Shown here piece by piece: positions 7,763 to 13,939 of a stretch of 23,064 bases of DNA. The notes beneath the pieces were generated by a model. It was not told where the DNA came from, made no database searches, and was given only the letters and a program-made list of their open reading frames with translations. The stretch's first letter is position 1; each line of letters begins with the position of its first letter. The position numbers and the translations under genes are program-made. The DNA comes from a virus, in IMG/VR virus record IMGVR_UViG_3300028146_000037, positions 1-23,064 of that record. The stretch is one strand, 5' to 3'.

Positions 7763-8512
7763 CTATAGCCACGCGGTGTCAAAGAATTGGTCGTCGGCAC
7801 TCATTGTGTCAAGCATCGTGACGGAATCGGGGGCAAACCAAGGCACATCCTCACCGTTGACGCTGACCGAAAGCTGCCCAAGGGAGGTCACGGCCAAGGG
7901 TTGAATAATGTTGTCGGGGCGAAGTCCCTGGATCATCGGGCCGGTAGCCGAGGTGCCGCTGGCTCCTTGAGCTAGAGTCAGAGCCGCCAGCGTGGTCTGC
8001 GTTGCGAAGTCTTTAGCCGTGAGGGTAGCCAGATTGCCGCCAGTCTCAAGAGCAAAGCCGCTGATAACATTGGTGGTTACGCTGCCACTGATCGGCACCG
8101 GCGTTGCTCGCAGCTGAGTATCAGTCAAGCCACCCGTCGTGACCGTGCCGCTAACTGGCACAGGCGTAGCTCTTAGCTGGGTGTCGGTTAGCCCTCCGGT
8201 TGTCACTGACCCGCTGACAGGAACCGGCGTGGCTCTCAACTGTGTGTCCGTCAGTGGCCCGGATGCCGTCACCGTGCCCGATACCGGTACTGGTGTGGCC
8301 CGTAGCTGTGTGTCCGTTAATCCACCAGTTGTAGCAGTTACCGTGCCGCTGACCGGAACAGGTGTCGCGCGGAGTTGAGTGTCGGTGAGACCGCCGGTGG
8401 TTGCTGTGACAGTACCGGAGATCGGCACCGGGGTAGCCCGGAGCTGGGCATCTGTCAGCCCGCCGCCGCCGACTGCCCCGCTAGGTGGTAAAGTTGACCG
8501 GTTGCTAGACAT
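7763..8512 (-). CDS. Virion protein with six LTDTQLRATPVPVSGTV repeats
   Basis: 249 residues from ATG at 8512 (GGTGAG upstream). Residues 19-147 are six tandem units of 21-23 residues with core LTDTQLRATPVPVSGTVT, separated by ATTGG, ASGP or TGG linkers. After the repeats comes a non-repeated domain (FALETGGNLATLTAKDFATQ to the end), closing DSVTMLDTMSADDQFFDTAWL. The repeat core is one I recall from many phage virion proteins, usually annotated hypothetical or tail protein; it probably forms a shaft of short strands joined by Pro-containing turns. DNA copies differ widely at synonymous positions. A fibre, stalk or head-surface role is inferred. The gene follows a hypothetical protein by 3 bp and precedes the 227-residue gene by 9 bp. 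Confidence 0.68.
   Translation of the reverse strand: MSSNRSTLPPSGAVGGGGLTDAQLRATPVPISGTVTATTGGLTDTQLRATPVPVSGTVTATTGGLTDTQLRATPVPVSGTVTASGPLTDTQLRATPVPVSGSVTTGGLTDTQLRATPVPVSGTVTTGGLTDTQLRATPVPISGSVTTNVISGFALETGGNLATLTAKDFATQTTLAALTLAQGASGTSATGPMIQGLRPDNIIQPLAVTSLGQLSVSVNGEDVPWFAPDSVTMLDTMSADDQFFDTAWL
8072..8458 (-). repeat. Six-unit tandem coding repeat, 63-69 bp per unit
   Basis: Six in-frame tandem units encode LT(D)(A/T)QLRATPVP(V/I)SG(T/S)V and lie within the virion protein gene. Unit lengths are 69, 69, 66, 63, 63 bp and a final partial unit. Amino-acid identity between units is very high, while third codon positions vary freely. The array is therefore old or selected to stay divergent at DNA level. 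Confidence 0.85.
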
Positions 8513-8515
8513 TGC

Positions 8516-8962
8516 TCACCATAGCCAAGCTCTAAGAGCCGCCCCAGCGCGAGCCCAATAACCGGGTTCAGGTGCGGGCGGCGCAACTTCTGCCGCTGGC
8601 TCAGGCGGCGCGTGGCGTAACAACACCCCAAGAGCCGTGTAGACCCCTTCGGCAACCGCCTCCTGAATCTCGCCAATCTCTGACGCGGTGATCTGGATAG
8701 CCCGGTCGCTACCCGCCGCGCGTTTGATGATCACCGGACACCGGGCGTGCTGCGCGACGAACTGATAGATGTTAGCCTCTAAGGGCGAGTCAACACTGTC
8801 CAGCGTGATAATCGTGTCCTTGCAGGTGGCGAGCGTAACTGTATAGAACGGCGTGACCTCCAGCGCGGGCGGCTGAGCGATCACCACAACGTTGTCGAGG
8901 TGCAGAAGCCTGCCGCGCAGATCGCGGGCCGCCTCACAGTCGCCTTGCACTAGGATTCTCAT
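8516..8962 (-). CDS. Hypothetical protein, alpha/beta N-terminus and Pro/Ala linker
   Basis: 148 residues, ATG at 8962 overlapping the upstream stop (ATGA). Residues 1-60 alternate strands and turns (MRILVQGDCEAARDLRGRLL, then VVVIAQPPALEV), followed by a helical segment (ASEIGEIQEAVAEGVYTALG). A proline/alanine-rich linker (HAPPEPAAEVAPPAPEPG) leads to a short amphipathic tail WARAGAALRAWLW. The tail could touch a membrane or another virion protein. No family is recognised. The DNA is 3 bp from the repeat-protein gene, so it belongs to the same cluster. Confidence 0.58.
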   Translation of the reverse strand: MRILVQGDCEAARDLRGRLLHLDNVVVIAQPPALEVTPFYTVTLATCKDTIITLDSVDSPLEANIYQFVAQHARCPVIIKRAAGSDRAIQITASEIGEIQEAVAEGVYTALGVLLRHAPPEPAAEVAPPAPEPGYWARAGAALRAWLW

Positions 8963-9156
8963 TCAGGCTCCTCGCCTGCCAGCTTCTTCAGACGCTCATA
9001 CTCTTCACGCGGAATCACCGCATAACCGTCGAGACGAGCAAAAACACCTTGGCTCGTCTTGATAAAGAGCGTTTCAGCGTCTCTACCAACCGTGCTGATT
9101 AAACAATTCTTGACAAAGGATTCGGGTATGCCTTTAGTCTGATAAGCAATGGTCAT
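8959..9156 (-). CDS. Hypothetical small protein, 65 aa
   Basis: 65 residues, ATG at 9156 and ATGA overlaps at both ends, which argues for real translation. A short beta segment (AETLFIKTSQGVFARLDGYA) is followed by an acidic helix, IPREEYERLKKLAGEEPE. 'yavIPReEYErLkkla' resembles the C-terminal ends of some small regulatory or antitoxin-like proteins, but the similarity is too short to use. No function is assigned. Confidence 0.58.
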   Translation of the reverse strand: MTIAYQTKGIPESFVKNCLISTVGRDAETLFIKTSQGVFARLDGYAVIPREEYERLKKLAGEEPE

Positions 9157-9443
9157 GTTAGTTCATCCTGAAAGCCGGTAATTGTCGAGCTGGCCGCCTG
9201 AACATAGAACAGCGTCCGGCCCGCCCTTAACCTGTAGCCCTTCGTGCCAACCGCCTCGATCCTTACCTCGTTGCCCGGCGTGATGACCTCCTGGCTGGTC
9301 GCGTCGGCGCTATCGCTGCGTTTCAGCAGATTGATAGCCGTGTCGTCGTTGCGCAGCTTCAGCGAGTGACAGTCACCGACCGGAGCAATGGCCGTCCAGC
9401 TTAAGTTGTTCACCGTCACCTGTTTGCTGCGATAGACGCTCAT
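9153..9443 (-). CDS. Small beta-rich virion-type protein, 96 aa
   Basis: 96 residues, ATG at 9443; the stop overlaps the next start by ATGA. Sequence is beta-rich: VTVNNLSWTAIAPVGDCHSL, LRNDDTAINLLKRSD, PGNEVRIEAVGTKGYRLRAG. The 'l.n...a.ilr.sd..d....i.pG.e..i........r..aG.tlfyvqa.ss' pattern is typical of short phage virion or fibre-accessory proteins with a beta-sandwich. No signal or membrane segment. Function is inferred only from position in the late cluster. Confidence 0.6.
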   Translation of the reverse strand: MSVYRSKQVTVNNLSWTAIAPVGDCHSLKLRNDDTAINLLKRSDSADATSQEVITPGNEVRIEAVGTKGYRLRAGRTLFYVQAASSTITGFQDELT

Positions 9444-9448
9444 ATTAG

Positions 9449-9685
9449 TTACTCAAAGCGGTTATCGCACAGCAGAGAGGGACGATCAACCGTAATCTGA
9501 CCCCTGATACGCAGATTCAGCGCGACAGCTTGCTTACCGACCAATTTGCGAATCAGCCAGTTACGGAATGAGAGACGCCGAACATAATAGAAGGTAGCAG
9601 GACGAACAACAGGCCCATCAGCTGTCAGCCATGTCCCGCCTTCGCTCCATTCTTTGCGATAGAAAGGCCGTTTCCAAGGTTTCAT
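9449..9685 (-). CDS. Hypothetical small basic protein, 78 aa
   Basis: 78 residues from ATG at 9685, chosen because AGGAGA lies upstream and the longer frame to 9826 would overlap the next gene over most of its length. The protein is basic and aromatic (MKPWKRPFYRKEWSEGG, then TFYYVRRLSFRNWLIRKLVG). No cysteine pairs or known motif are visible. It lies 5 bp upstream of the beta-rich 96-residue gene. I do not recognise it. Confidence 0.5.
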   Translation of the reverse strand: MKPWKRPFYRKEWSEGGTWLTADGPVVRPATFYYVRRLSFRNWLIRKLVGKQAVALNLRIRGQITVDRPSLLCDNRFE

Positions 9686-9698
9686 TAAAGTCAGTCTC

Positions 9699-9890
9699 CT
9701 ATTTCCAGTAGCTGTCGCCCCGGTGAGACTTGTCAAATAGACCGTAGCCGCGTAGCTTACCATCATCGTCGGTGCGGTACCCGGCTTCGCCGAACTTGAA
9801 TCGTATTCGCTCGCGCCGCGCCGCATCAGCCAGCATGATAATAATGATAGCGGCGAGCGCGGCTAGCCCTATAAGCGTTGCGATTAGCAT
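9699..9890 (-). CDS. Small single-pass membrane protein, 63 aa
   Basis: 63 residues from ATG at 9890, with an unusually strong GGAGGGGG site. Residues 2-20 form one clear transmembrane helix (LIATLIGLAALAAIIIIML), followed by a basic cytoplasmic-type segment ARRERIRFKF and a short soluble tail ending GDSYWK. The N-out or N-in topology cannot be fixed. In a late operon a tiny membrane protein could be a holin or spanin component, but no endolysin is visible nearby, so the role stays open. It overlaps the end of the 31-residue membrane ORF upstream. Confidence 0.6.
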   Translation of the reverse strand: MLIATLIGLAALAAIIIIMLADAARRERIRFKFGEAGYRTDDDGKLRGYGLFDKSHRGDSYWK

Positions 9891-9979
9891 AACCCCCTCC
9901 AGCGTTTAGCGATCAGGACACAATTCGCCGCAATCACAACCGCGTTGATGACCAGCGTGATAACCGAGATGGTTTGCAT
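9884..9979 (-). CDS. Possible 31-aa membrane micro-protein
   Basis: A 31-codon frame, MQTISVITLVINAVVIAANC then VLIAKRWRGLC, from ATG at 9979. Residues 4-23 are a plausible membrane helix followed by a basic RWR anchor. Its end overlaps the start of the next membrane gene by 7 bp and contains that gene's strong ribosome site. Its own ribosome site is weak: GGGGAAAG lies about 20 bases upstream, in the loop of a 6-bp hairpin at 9988-10007. Nested tiny membrane genes recall holin pairs, but the evidence is only the reading frame and hydrophobicity. Confidence 0.32.
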   Translation of the reverse strand: MQTISVITLVINAVVIAANCVLIAKRWRGLC

Positions 9980-10082
9980 ATAAAGCAGCAGACTTTCCCC
10001 GGTCTGCCAGCGGGTCGTCAGGTTGCAGGAGTTACCCCGGCGCTAGACTACCACGGGTTACAGCAGCTTACAACAGAAATCG

Positions 10083-10241
10083 CTAACGGTAGTCAGCTTC
10101 TCTGCGCCACCGATCATACCGCCGACACTGGCGATTGATGCACTTGATCAGATAGTTGCGTCGGGGATTGGTTCGCTGTACGCCCGCTCGCAGCTTGCGA
10201 AACATCGCGCAGCCGCATACCTGACAATAGATGTTGGTCAT
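10083..10241 (-). CDS. Zinc-ribbon micro-protein coupled to terL, 52 aa
   Basis: 52 residues starting MTNIYCQVCGCAMFRKL and ending RYDRWRREADYR. The cysteine pattern CQVCGC with CINRQC 25 residues later fits a small zinc ribbon, and the protein is strongly basic. ATG at 10241 overlaps the terL stop as ATGA, so it is translated with the packaging ATPase. Size and Cys spacing recall the Com-type translational activators found near phage head or modification genes, though sequence identity cannot be claimed. Nucleic-acid binding is the likeliest activity. Confidence 0.6.
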   Translation of the reverse strand: MTNIYCQVCGCAMFRKLRAGVQRTNPRRNYLIKCINRQCRRYDRWRREADYR

Positions 10242-11914
10242 CGGTAGCCCTCGCGCATCGCCTGGCGCTTGTCAACCGCGTATCGCAGGGGTTTAGCCCG
10301 GTCAGTCTTAGCTGCGAACACGGTGGCCGCCTGCTTCATCGCCTCAACCGCGTGGGCCGCGCTGAAGATGCAGTCGTCATGCTCGCCGCTGGTCGCCTGA
10401 GCTTTGCCCCGCAGGATGTGAAAGGTGTACAGCTCGTTGAGGGTCTGTTGGCTGCGGATGATGATCCCGCCGTCACCCGGCGAGCCAAGCGCCGTCTCAA
10501 GCCCGCTGATGAATATCTCCTCGCGGTTGGTGCCCTTGACCTTGAACCCCAGCTTCGCGCCCACCGGCTTACCCTCGCCATCATATATCATGCGCTTGGC
10601 GATCCGATCGCGGGGATACTGCCGATCGAGCAGGACCTGCAACGCCGCCTGACCCCAGCCGCCATTCACCTCGATCCCGATCAGCGCCCAGTTGTACCAG
10701 CGGCCCAAGTCGAAGAGATAGTGACCCAGTTCGGTCGGGGTGTAGCGGTCGCGGAGCTGGGCGACCTGCAACCCGACAGGCCAACTAAAGACATCAGCAA
10801 CAGCATAGTCAAGATCACTGCCATCTAACTGATCGGAAGCTTCTTCGCCCTCGACCACATCGCAGCCGATGACATAGTTGCGTTCCGGCTCGGGCTGGTT
10901 CCAGAGGTGCAGGCTGCCATACGGCGTCTCGGTGATGAGCGGCGTCTCACGCCGGCCAACAGCTTGGTACTTCAGCTCCGCGCGATCAGCCGGCTTAGCC
11001 TTATGTAAGGCTATTACATACGCCGGGATGCGCATCTTGCCGGATGCCTGGAAGGCCTCATCAGGCGTAGCGGGATACTCCTGTCTGAACCGCTCGATCT
11101 TGCCTTCACACTTGTTGCGAATTGCCCAGCGTCGCCAGTTCAGCTGGTCGAGCTGCACGCCCTCGCGCTGAAGCGCCGTCTCGTCGTTGTCAAGACTCGT
11201 CTGGAAGATCGCAGGGTCAACATCGAGAGGCCGGGCATACTCTGGGTGCTCATGCCAGGCAAAGAAGATCGGCAGGTAGTCATTATCCCCGGCAACCGCA
11301 GCTTTCCAGAGATCGTGAAACGCGCCGCCCATACCGTTGGCGGTTGATTCCACCACGATCATAGTGTCGGGGTCATCGGGGATCGACTGCAGCAGCCCGG
11401 TCATCAGCGCTTCGGCGTCGGGCCAGAAGGCGTATTCGCTGAGGTGAAGGCGGCGAGTAGTTCTTGAGCGGCCACCTCGAACTGAACCAGCAGTTCTAAC
11501 TTCGATTGCCGATCCATTGTTATATTGAATACCGTCACTCCGATTGCGTCGAGTAATCGCTGGCAACGGTTGAGGCCCGCCATAATGGTCGTTGAATCGC
11601 TCATAGTATTCAAAGATTCGCTGAGCTGAGTCATCGTCGTGGGCATAAACTTGTGTCCTTTGCCCAGCTTGGAAAGCTGTAGCTCTAAAGAAAGCCATAG
11701 CTGTTCCTGTCGAGACAAACACCTGCCGGGCTTTGAGGTAGACGATGCGCACAGGCTGGTTGCGCGCACGCTGTTTAGCTATAGCGTCAAAGAGCTTTAC
11801 TTGCGCTGGGCCCCAGGTTGCGGGGATCAGCTCGCCCTGCTTCGTGCGGACGCGCAGATAGGCTGCGCACCAGTTAGCTTCATCCGCGAAATCAACTAGG
11901 GGTTCAGTTGACAA
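10238..11914 (-). CDS. terL: Terminase large subunit (DNA-packaging ATPase/nuclease)
   Basis: 558 residues from a TTG at 11914 that overlaps the end of terS by 11 bp; the open frame continues 82 codons further, but that part lies over terS and does not look like terminase. Numbering from the TTG: a Walker A-type loop YLKARQVFVST at about 59-69, a Walker B-type LHLSEYAFW with Glu near 160, and the coupling motif VVESTANGMGG near 188-198. The nuclease half has YVIGCDVVEG (Asp about 352), IGIEVNGGW (Glu about 415) and HDDC (about 513). The enzyme cuts concatemeric DNA and pumps it through the portal. The usual KARQ-x-G-x-ST loop has Phe where Gly is expected. Confidence 0.88.
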   Translation of the reverse strand: MSTEPLVDFADEANWCAAYLRVRTKQGELIPATWGPAQVKLFDAIAKQRARNQPVRIVYLKARQVFVSTGTAMAFFRATAFQAGQRTQVYAHDDDSAQRIFEYYERFNDHYGGPQPLPAITRRNRSDGIQYNNGSAIEVRTAGSVRGGRSRTTRRLHLSEYAFWPDAEALMTGLLQSIPDDPDTMIVVESTANGMGGAFHDLWKAAVAGDNDYLPIFFAWHEHPEYARPLDVDPAIFQTSLDNDETALQREGVQLDQLNWRRWAIRNKCEGKIERFRQEYPATPDEAFQASGKMRIPAYVIALHKAKPADRAELKYQAVGRRETPLITETPYGSLHLWNQPEPERNYVIGCDVVEGEEASDQLDGSDLDYAVADVFSWPVGLQVAQLRDRYTPTELGHYLFDLGRWYNWALIGIEVNGGWGQAALQVLLDRQYPRDRIAKRMIYDGEGKPVGAKLGFKVKGTNREEIFISGLETALGSPGDGGIIIRSQQTLNELYTFHILRGKAQATSGEHDDCIFSAAHAVEAMKQAATVFAAKTDRAKPLRYAVDKRQAMREGYR

Positions 11915-12290
11915 GTTGCGTTGTTTCCGCGACTTCCTCGATTGGTTCAAGCGCGGCGAGAATGCGAACTGTTTTGTCGGCGAGGACTCCGTGGAGAACG
12001 GCAAGCTCGGAGGCGGATTGCTTTTGTACATACTGGGCTCGGCCAGCTTCGATGGATTGAGCTTTAAGCGTTCGGAGATTCGTCTGTACATAATCCAGTA
12101 GCAACCATTCGAGCGTTTCACCCTTTTCTGTTGCAACGCGTTGCAGCTGTTCGGGGTCAATCTTGCGACGCCAGCGGCTAACTACTGATTTATCAAGGTG
12201 ATAGGTAGTTGCAACTTGTGCAACGGTCTGGCCGGTCAGGAGCGCCGCCATAACCGCCGCTCTCGTCTCGTCGCTGTGTCGGCTTGCCAC
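11904..12290 (-). CDS. terS: Terminase small subunit-like HTH protein
   Basis: 128 residues from GTG at 12290. Residues 1-42 form a helix-turn-helix of the Hin/transposase-like type: DETRAAVMAALLTGQTVAQV, then ATTYHLDKSVVSRWRRKI. The remainder is helical (EWLLLDYVQTNLRTLKAQSI, KTVRILAALEPIEEVAE) and may oligomerise. Small terminase subunits use such a domain to recognise packaging sites and stimulate terL. Position directly upstream of terL, overlapping it, supports the call. A -10 box (TAGAAT, minus strand) ends only 6 bp from the GTG, so the message may be leaderless. A transcription factor is the alternative, less likely in this position. Confidence 0.72.
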   Translation of the reverse strand: MASRHSDETRAAVMAALLTGQTVAQVATTYHLDKSVVSRWRRKIDPEQLQRVATEKGETLEWLLLDYVQTNLRTLKAQSIEAGRAQYVQKQSASELAVLHGVLADKTVRILAALEPIEEVAETTQLVN

Positions 12291-12296
12291 GGCGCG

Positions 12297-12324
12297 ATTC
12301 TATCACAAATCGCCAATAGCGCAA
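12297..12324 (-). promoter_or_regulatory. Sigma70-type promoter for the late minus-strand operon
   Basis: On the minus strand TTGCGC (12324-12319) is followed after 16 bp by TAGAAT (12302-12297), preceded by TGA to give an extended -10. The GTG start of terS lies 6 bp beyond the -10, so transcription would begin at or next to the start codon. Confidence 0.5.
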
Positions 12325-12339
12325 GCGTAATTCGCGGCT

Positions 12340-12377
12340 GATAAGACCAGCTTATCTAATTGCTCAGCGTGATAAGC
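12340..12377. promoter_or_regulatory. GATAAG inverted repeats, candidate operator
   Basis: GATAAG (12340-12345), CTTATC (12351-12356) and GATAAG (12371-12376) lie between the two divergent promoters. The first two form a perfect palindrome with a 5-bp spacer. The second and third extend to GCTTATC/GATAAGC with a 14-bp spacer. Three half-sites in 37 bp suggest a dimeric regulator controlling both arms. Confidence 0.4.
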
Positions 12378-12386
12378 ATTATTGTG

Positions 12387-12414
12387 TTGACACTGAATAC
12401 GAATATGATAATAT
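12387..12414 (+). promoter_or_regulatory. Strong sigma70-type promoter for the early genes
   Basis: Consensus TTGACA (12387-12392), a 16-bp spacer and TAATAT (12409-12414). An ATG occurs 9 bp downstream at 12424, and a second with an excellent ribosome site at 12448. It opens the run of small plus-strand genes. Confidence 0.6.
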
Positions 12415-12447
12415 GTGGGCACGATGAACAGCAAGGAGGACGCAGCG

Positions 12448-12642
12448 ATGACGCATCTAACGCACACGGGAAACGTAGCAGGCAAGCTGGTTTGTTCGGC
12501 GAACAAAGTTGAGCGAATGAAAGCTGGTGATCAGTTTGTACATTACCAGTACGCTGATGACCTGGAGGCGCGGCCTCAAGTATATCAGCCGCCTTGCACC
12601 GAATGCTTGGCGATCTACAACGATGAAAGCAACTGGGAATAG
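12448..12642 (+). CDS. Hypothetical early protein, 64 aa
   Basis: 64 residues starting MTHLTHTGNVAGKLVCSANK and ending CTECLAIYNDESNWE. ATG at 12448 is chosen because AAGGAGGA lies 7 bp upstream; an in-frame ATG at 12424, almost at the predicted transcription start, would add MNSKEDAA. One CxxC pair (PPCTEC) and an earlier Cys suggest a possible zinc site. It is the first gene after the early promoter. Family unknown. The sequence around its start is nearly repeated before the gene at 12796. Confidence 0.6.
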   Translation: MTHLTHTGNVAGKLVCSANKVERMKAGDQFVHYQYADDLEARPQVYQPPCTECLAIYNDESNWE

Positions 12643-12647
12643 AACTA

Positions 12648-12767
12648 ATGAACAAACTAACCTGCAAGCGATGCGGCTATACCTGGACGGCGCGAACGGT
12701 GCACCCGGCAGCGTGTCCGCGATGTAAGAGTTACCAGTGGGACAAGGCGAAAACAGCTACAGCGTAG
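12648..12767 (+). CDS. Zinc-ribbon micro-protein, 39 aa
   Basis: 39 residues: MNKLTCKRCGYTWTARTVHP, then AACPRCKSYQWDK and a short tail. CKRCGYTW...CPRCKS..W is a classic two-knuckle zinc ribbon, with tryptophans placed as in rubredoxin-like ribbons. A clear relative lies at 17300 (CFKCGHRW...CPHC...KWDK). Starts 5 bp after the preceding stop with a modest GGGA ribosome site. Role unknown; likely nucleic-acid or protein binding. Confidence 0.62.
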   Translation: MNKLTCKRCGYTWTARTVHPAACPRCKSYQWDKAKTATA

Positions 12768-12795
12768 CACGATGACAAGCAAAGGAGACAAAGCG

Positions 12796-13011
12796 ATGAC
12801 AGCAGAATTTGGCAAGTTTGGAGTTAAGCACGATTATCGCGGCGCGCATGTGACCCTCGATTGGCAAGGGCGCACGCTGTTGGGCGAAATCAAAGAGATT
12901 TACCGCAACGAGCAGCGCGGCGTCCTACTTTGCAAGGTTCAGCACTTCTGTGGCGACTTCTGGCCGATTGAACCAGCATTGATCGCTTTGAACATTCTTG
13001 AGCGAAACTAG
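12796..13011 (+). CDS. Hypothetical early protein, 71 aa
   Basis: 71 residues from ATG at 12796 after AAAGGAGA. The protein looks like a small beta barrel: KHDYRGAHVTLDWQGRTLLG, EIKEIYRNEQRGVLLCKVQH, then FWPIEPALIALNILER. The pattern 'g..vtl.w.grtl.G.I.ei.r.e..g.llckVqhf.g..wPiePa..aln.lE' suggests an SH3- or OB-like fold. No family recognised. The bases around its start echo those of the gene at 12448. Confidence 0.62.
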   Translation: MTAEFGKFGVKHDYRGAHVTLDWQGRTLLGEIKEIYRNEQRGVLLCKVQHFCGDFWPIEPALIALNILERN

Positions 13012-13052
13012 TTGTCAAAGACCCAGAAGATATTAGCATAAAGGAGCGGCAA

Positions 13053-13265
13053 ATGATAGAACTAACCGACATCAAGAGCGCGATGGGCGAGCAGACGCCG
13101 GCCTATATCCCGGACTGGGTGGGCAAAGAATACGTCTCCGACTTTATGCTCGGCGCGGCCAGCACACTCATTGACCAGCTATTGCACGATCCTGAATGGG
13201 TGCAACCTGGTAACCGAGCGCGGGCCGAAGAATGGCTGGCAGAGTATCAACGGAGGAAAAAATGA
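13053..13265 (+). CDS. Hypothetical early protein, 70 aa
   Basis: 70 residues from ATG at 13053, preceded by AAAGGAGC. Mostly helical (YVSDFMLGAASTLIDQLLHD, then RARAEEWLAEYQRRKK). The stop overlaps the next ATG (ATGA). No motif or family recognised. The 41-bp gap before it contains only the ribosome site. Confidence 0.6.
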   Translation: MIELTDIKSAMGEQTPAYIPDWVGKEYVSDFMLGAASTLIDQLLHDPEWVQPGNRARAEEWLAEYQRRKK

Positions 13266-13456
13266 ACGCAACAATGGTGCCGGTGACGGTCAAGGTCCAG
13301 CATACCGATGACCACGCCGAGGACTGGATCGCCACGCTACACGCTGAGGACGATACAGGTGCAAGTATCAGCCTGTTATTGAGCAATGATGTTTTTCAAC
13401 AGCTCTGGGCGGCTTGTGAGCACCCGGAAACAGCAGATGAGGCAGATGATGAGTAG
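13262..13456 (+). CDS. Hypothetical early protein, 64 aa
   Basis: 64 residues from ATG at 13262, chosen for the GGAGGAAAAA ribosome site and the ATGA overlap. A beta-rich first half (MVPVTVKVQHTDDHAEDWIA, ASISLLLSNDVFQQLW) is followed by an acidic tail ending ADEADDE. Such small acidic early proteins often bind host proteins or DNA-binding factors, but nothing specific can be said. Confidence 0.58.
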   Translation: MNATMVPVTVKVQHTDDHAEDWIATLHAEDDTGASISLLLSNDVFQQLWAACEHPETADEADDE

Positions 13457-13685
13457 AACATACGACGAATGGAAAACCACGGAACCAGTTGACGACTATG
13501 CAAACGAGCAGGAGTGGCTTGAGCGCGAGGAAGAACGCGAACGCGACGAGCATCCTGAGCGGTACGTAACTGTCGGGACTGATCGCATTCAGCGGCTCTA
13601 CTGCGGCGATTGCGGTGCGGAGATTGGCATTGATGACCAGCACGAATGCGCCCAGATGCGCAAAGCAAACAGGAGGCGGCGATGA
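13449..13685 (+). CDS. Acidic/zinc-finger early protein with ERERDEHPERY motif
   Basis: 78 residues from ATG at 13449 (an ATG one codon earlier is equally possible), overlapping the end of the preceding gene by 8 bp. An acidic helix (YANEQEWLEREEERERDEHP) leads to ERYVTVGTDRIQRLYCGDCG and a CxxC...HxC zinc site (CGDCGAEIGIDDQHEC). The same acidic motif followed by CxxC and HEC occurs in the gene at 13936, so the two are partial paralogues. Its stop overlaps the next ATG. Function unknown. Confidence 0.62.
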   Translation: MSRTYDEWKTTEPVDDYANEQEWLEREEERERDEHPERYVTVGTDRIQRLYCGDCGAEIGIDDQHECAQMRKANRRRR

Positions 13686-13939
13686 ACGAACTATGCCAAG
13701 TCTGTACACATACTCGACGATTTCATTGGGATGACGGCAAATGTCGCGATGCTTGCCACTGTCCGCGATTCGTATCACTAATCGACCGCCTCGGTATGTG
13801 CACTGACCTGCTAGCGATGGCAGAACGGGCAGAGTATTTACGCCAATCAGGTGTGATCTTCATCGCTATGGAGAATCACCAGTATTACTACTTCGCACAA
13901 GCCTGCCGTGCCTTTGCCGCAGAACTGGAGGAACGATGA
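13682..13939 (+). CDS. Cys/His-rich zinc-binding early protein, 85 aa
   Basis: 85 residues from ATG at 13682 (AGGAGG upstream, ATGA overlap). The first 30 residues hold CQVCTHTRRFHWDDGKCRDA followed by CHCPRF, giving six Cys plus two His, enough for one or two zinc sites. The 'CxxCgH...H.....C...C.C..F' pattern is frequent in short actinobacterial and phage proteins of unknown role. The rest is helical (LAMAERAEYLRQSGVIFIAM). No enzyme motif seen. Confidence 0.62.
   Translation: MNELCQVCTHTRRFHWDDGKCRDACHCPRFVSLIDRLGMCTDLLAMAERAEYLRQSGVIFIAMENHQYYYFAQACRAFAAELEER

Noticed and set aside
11404-11769. 121-codon minus-strand frame inside terL
   Set aside because: It overlaps the ATPase core of terL entirely and has no recognisable features.
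11915-12160. 82-codon upstream extension of terL
   Set aside because: It lies over terS in another frame and does not resemble terminase; the TTG at 11914 restores a normal N-terminus.
12424-12447. ATG at 12424 as the sole start of the first early gene
   Set aside because: It is possible as a leaderless start, but the AAGGAGGA site 7 bp before 12448 is stronger evidence, so it is reported only as an alternative.
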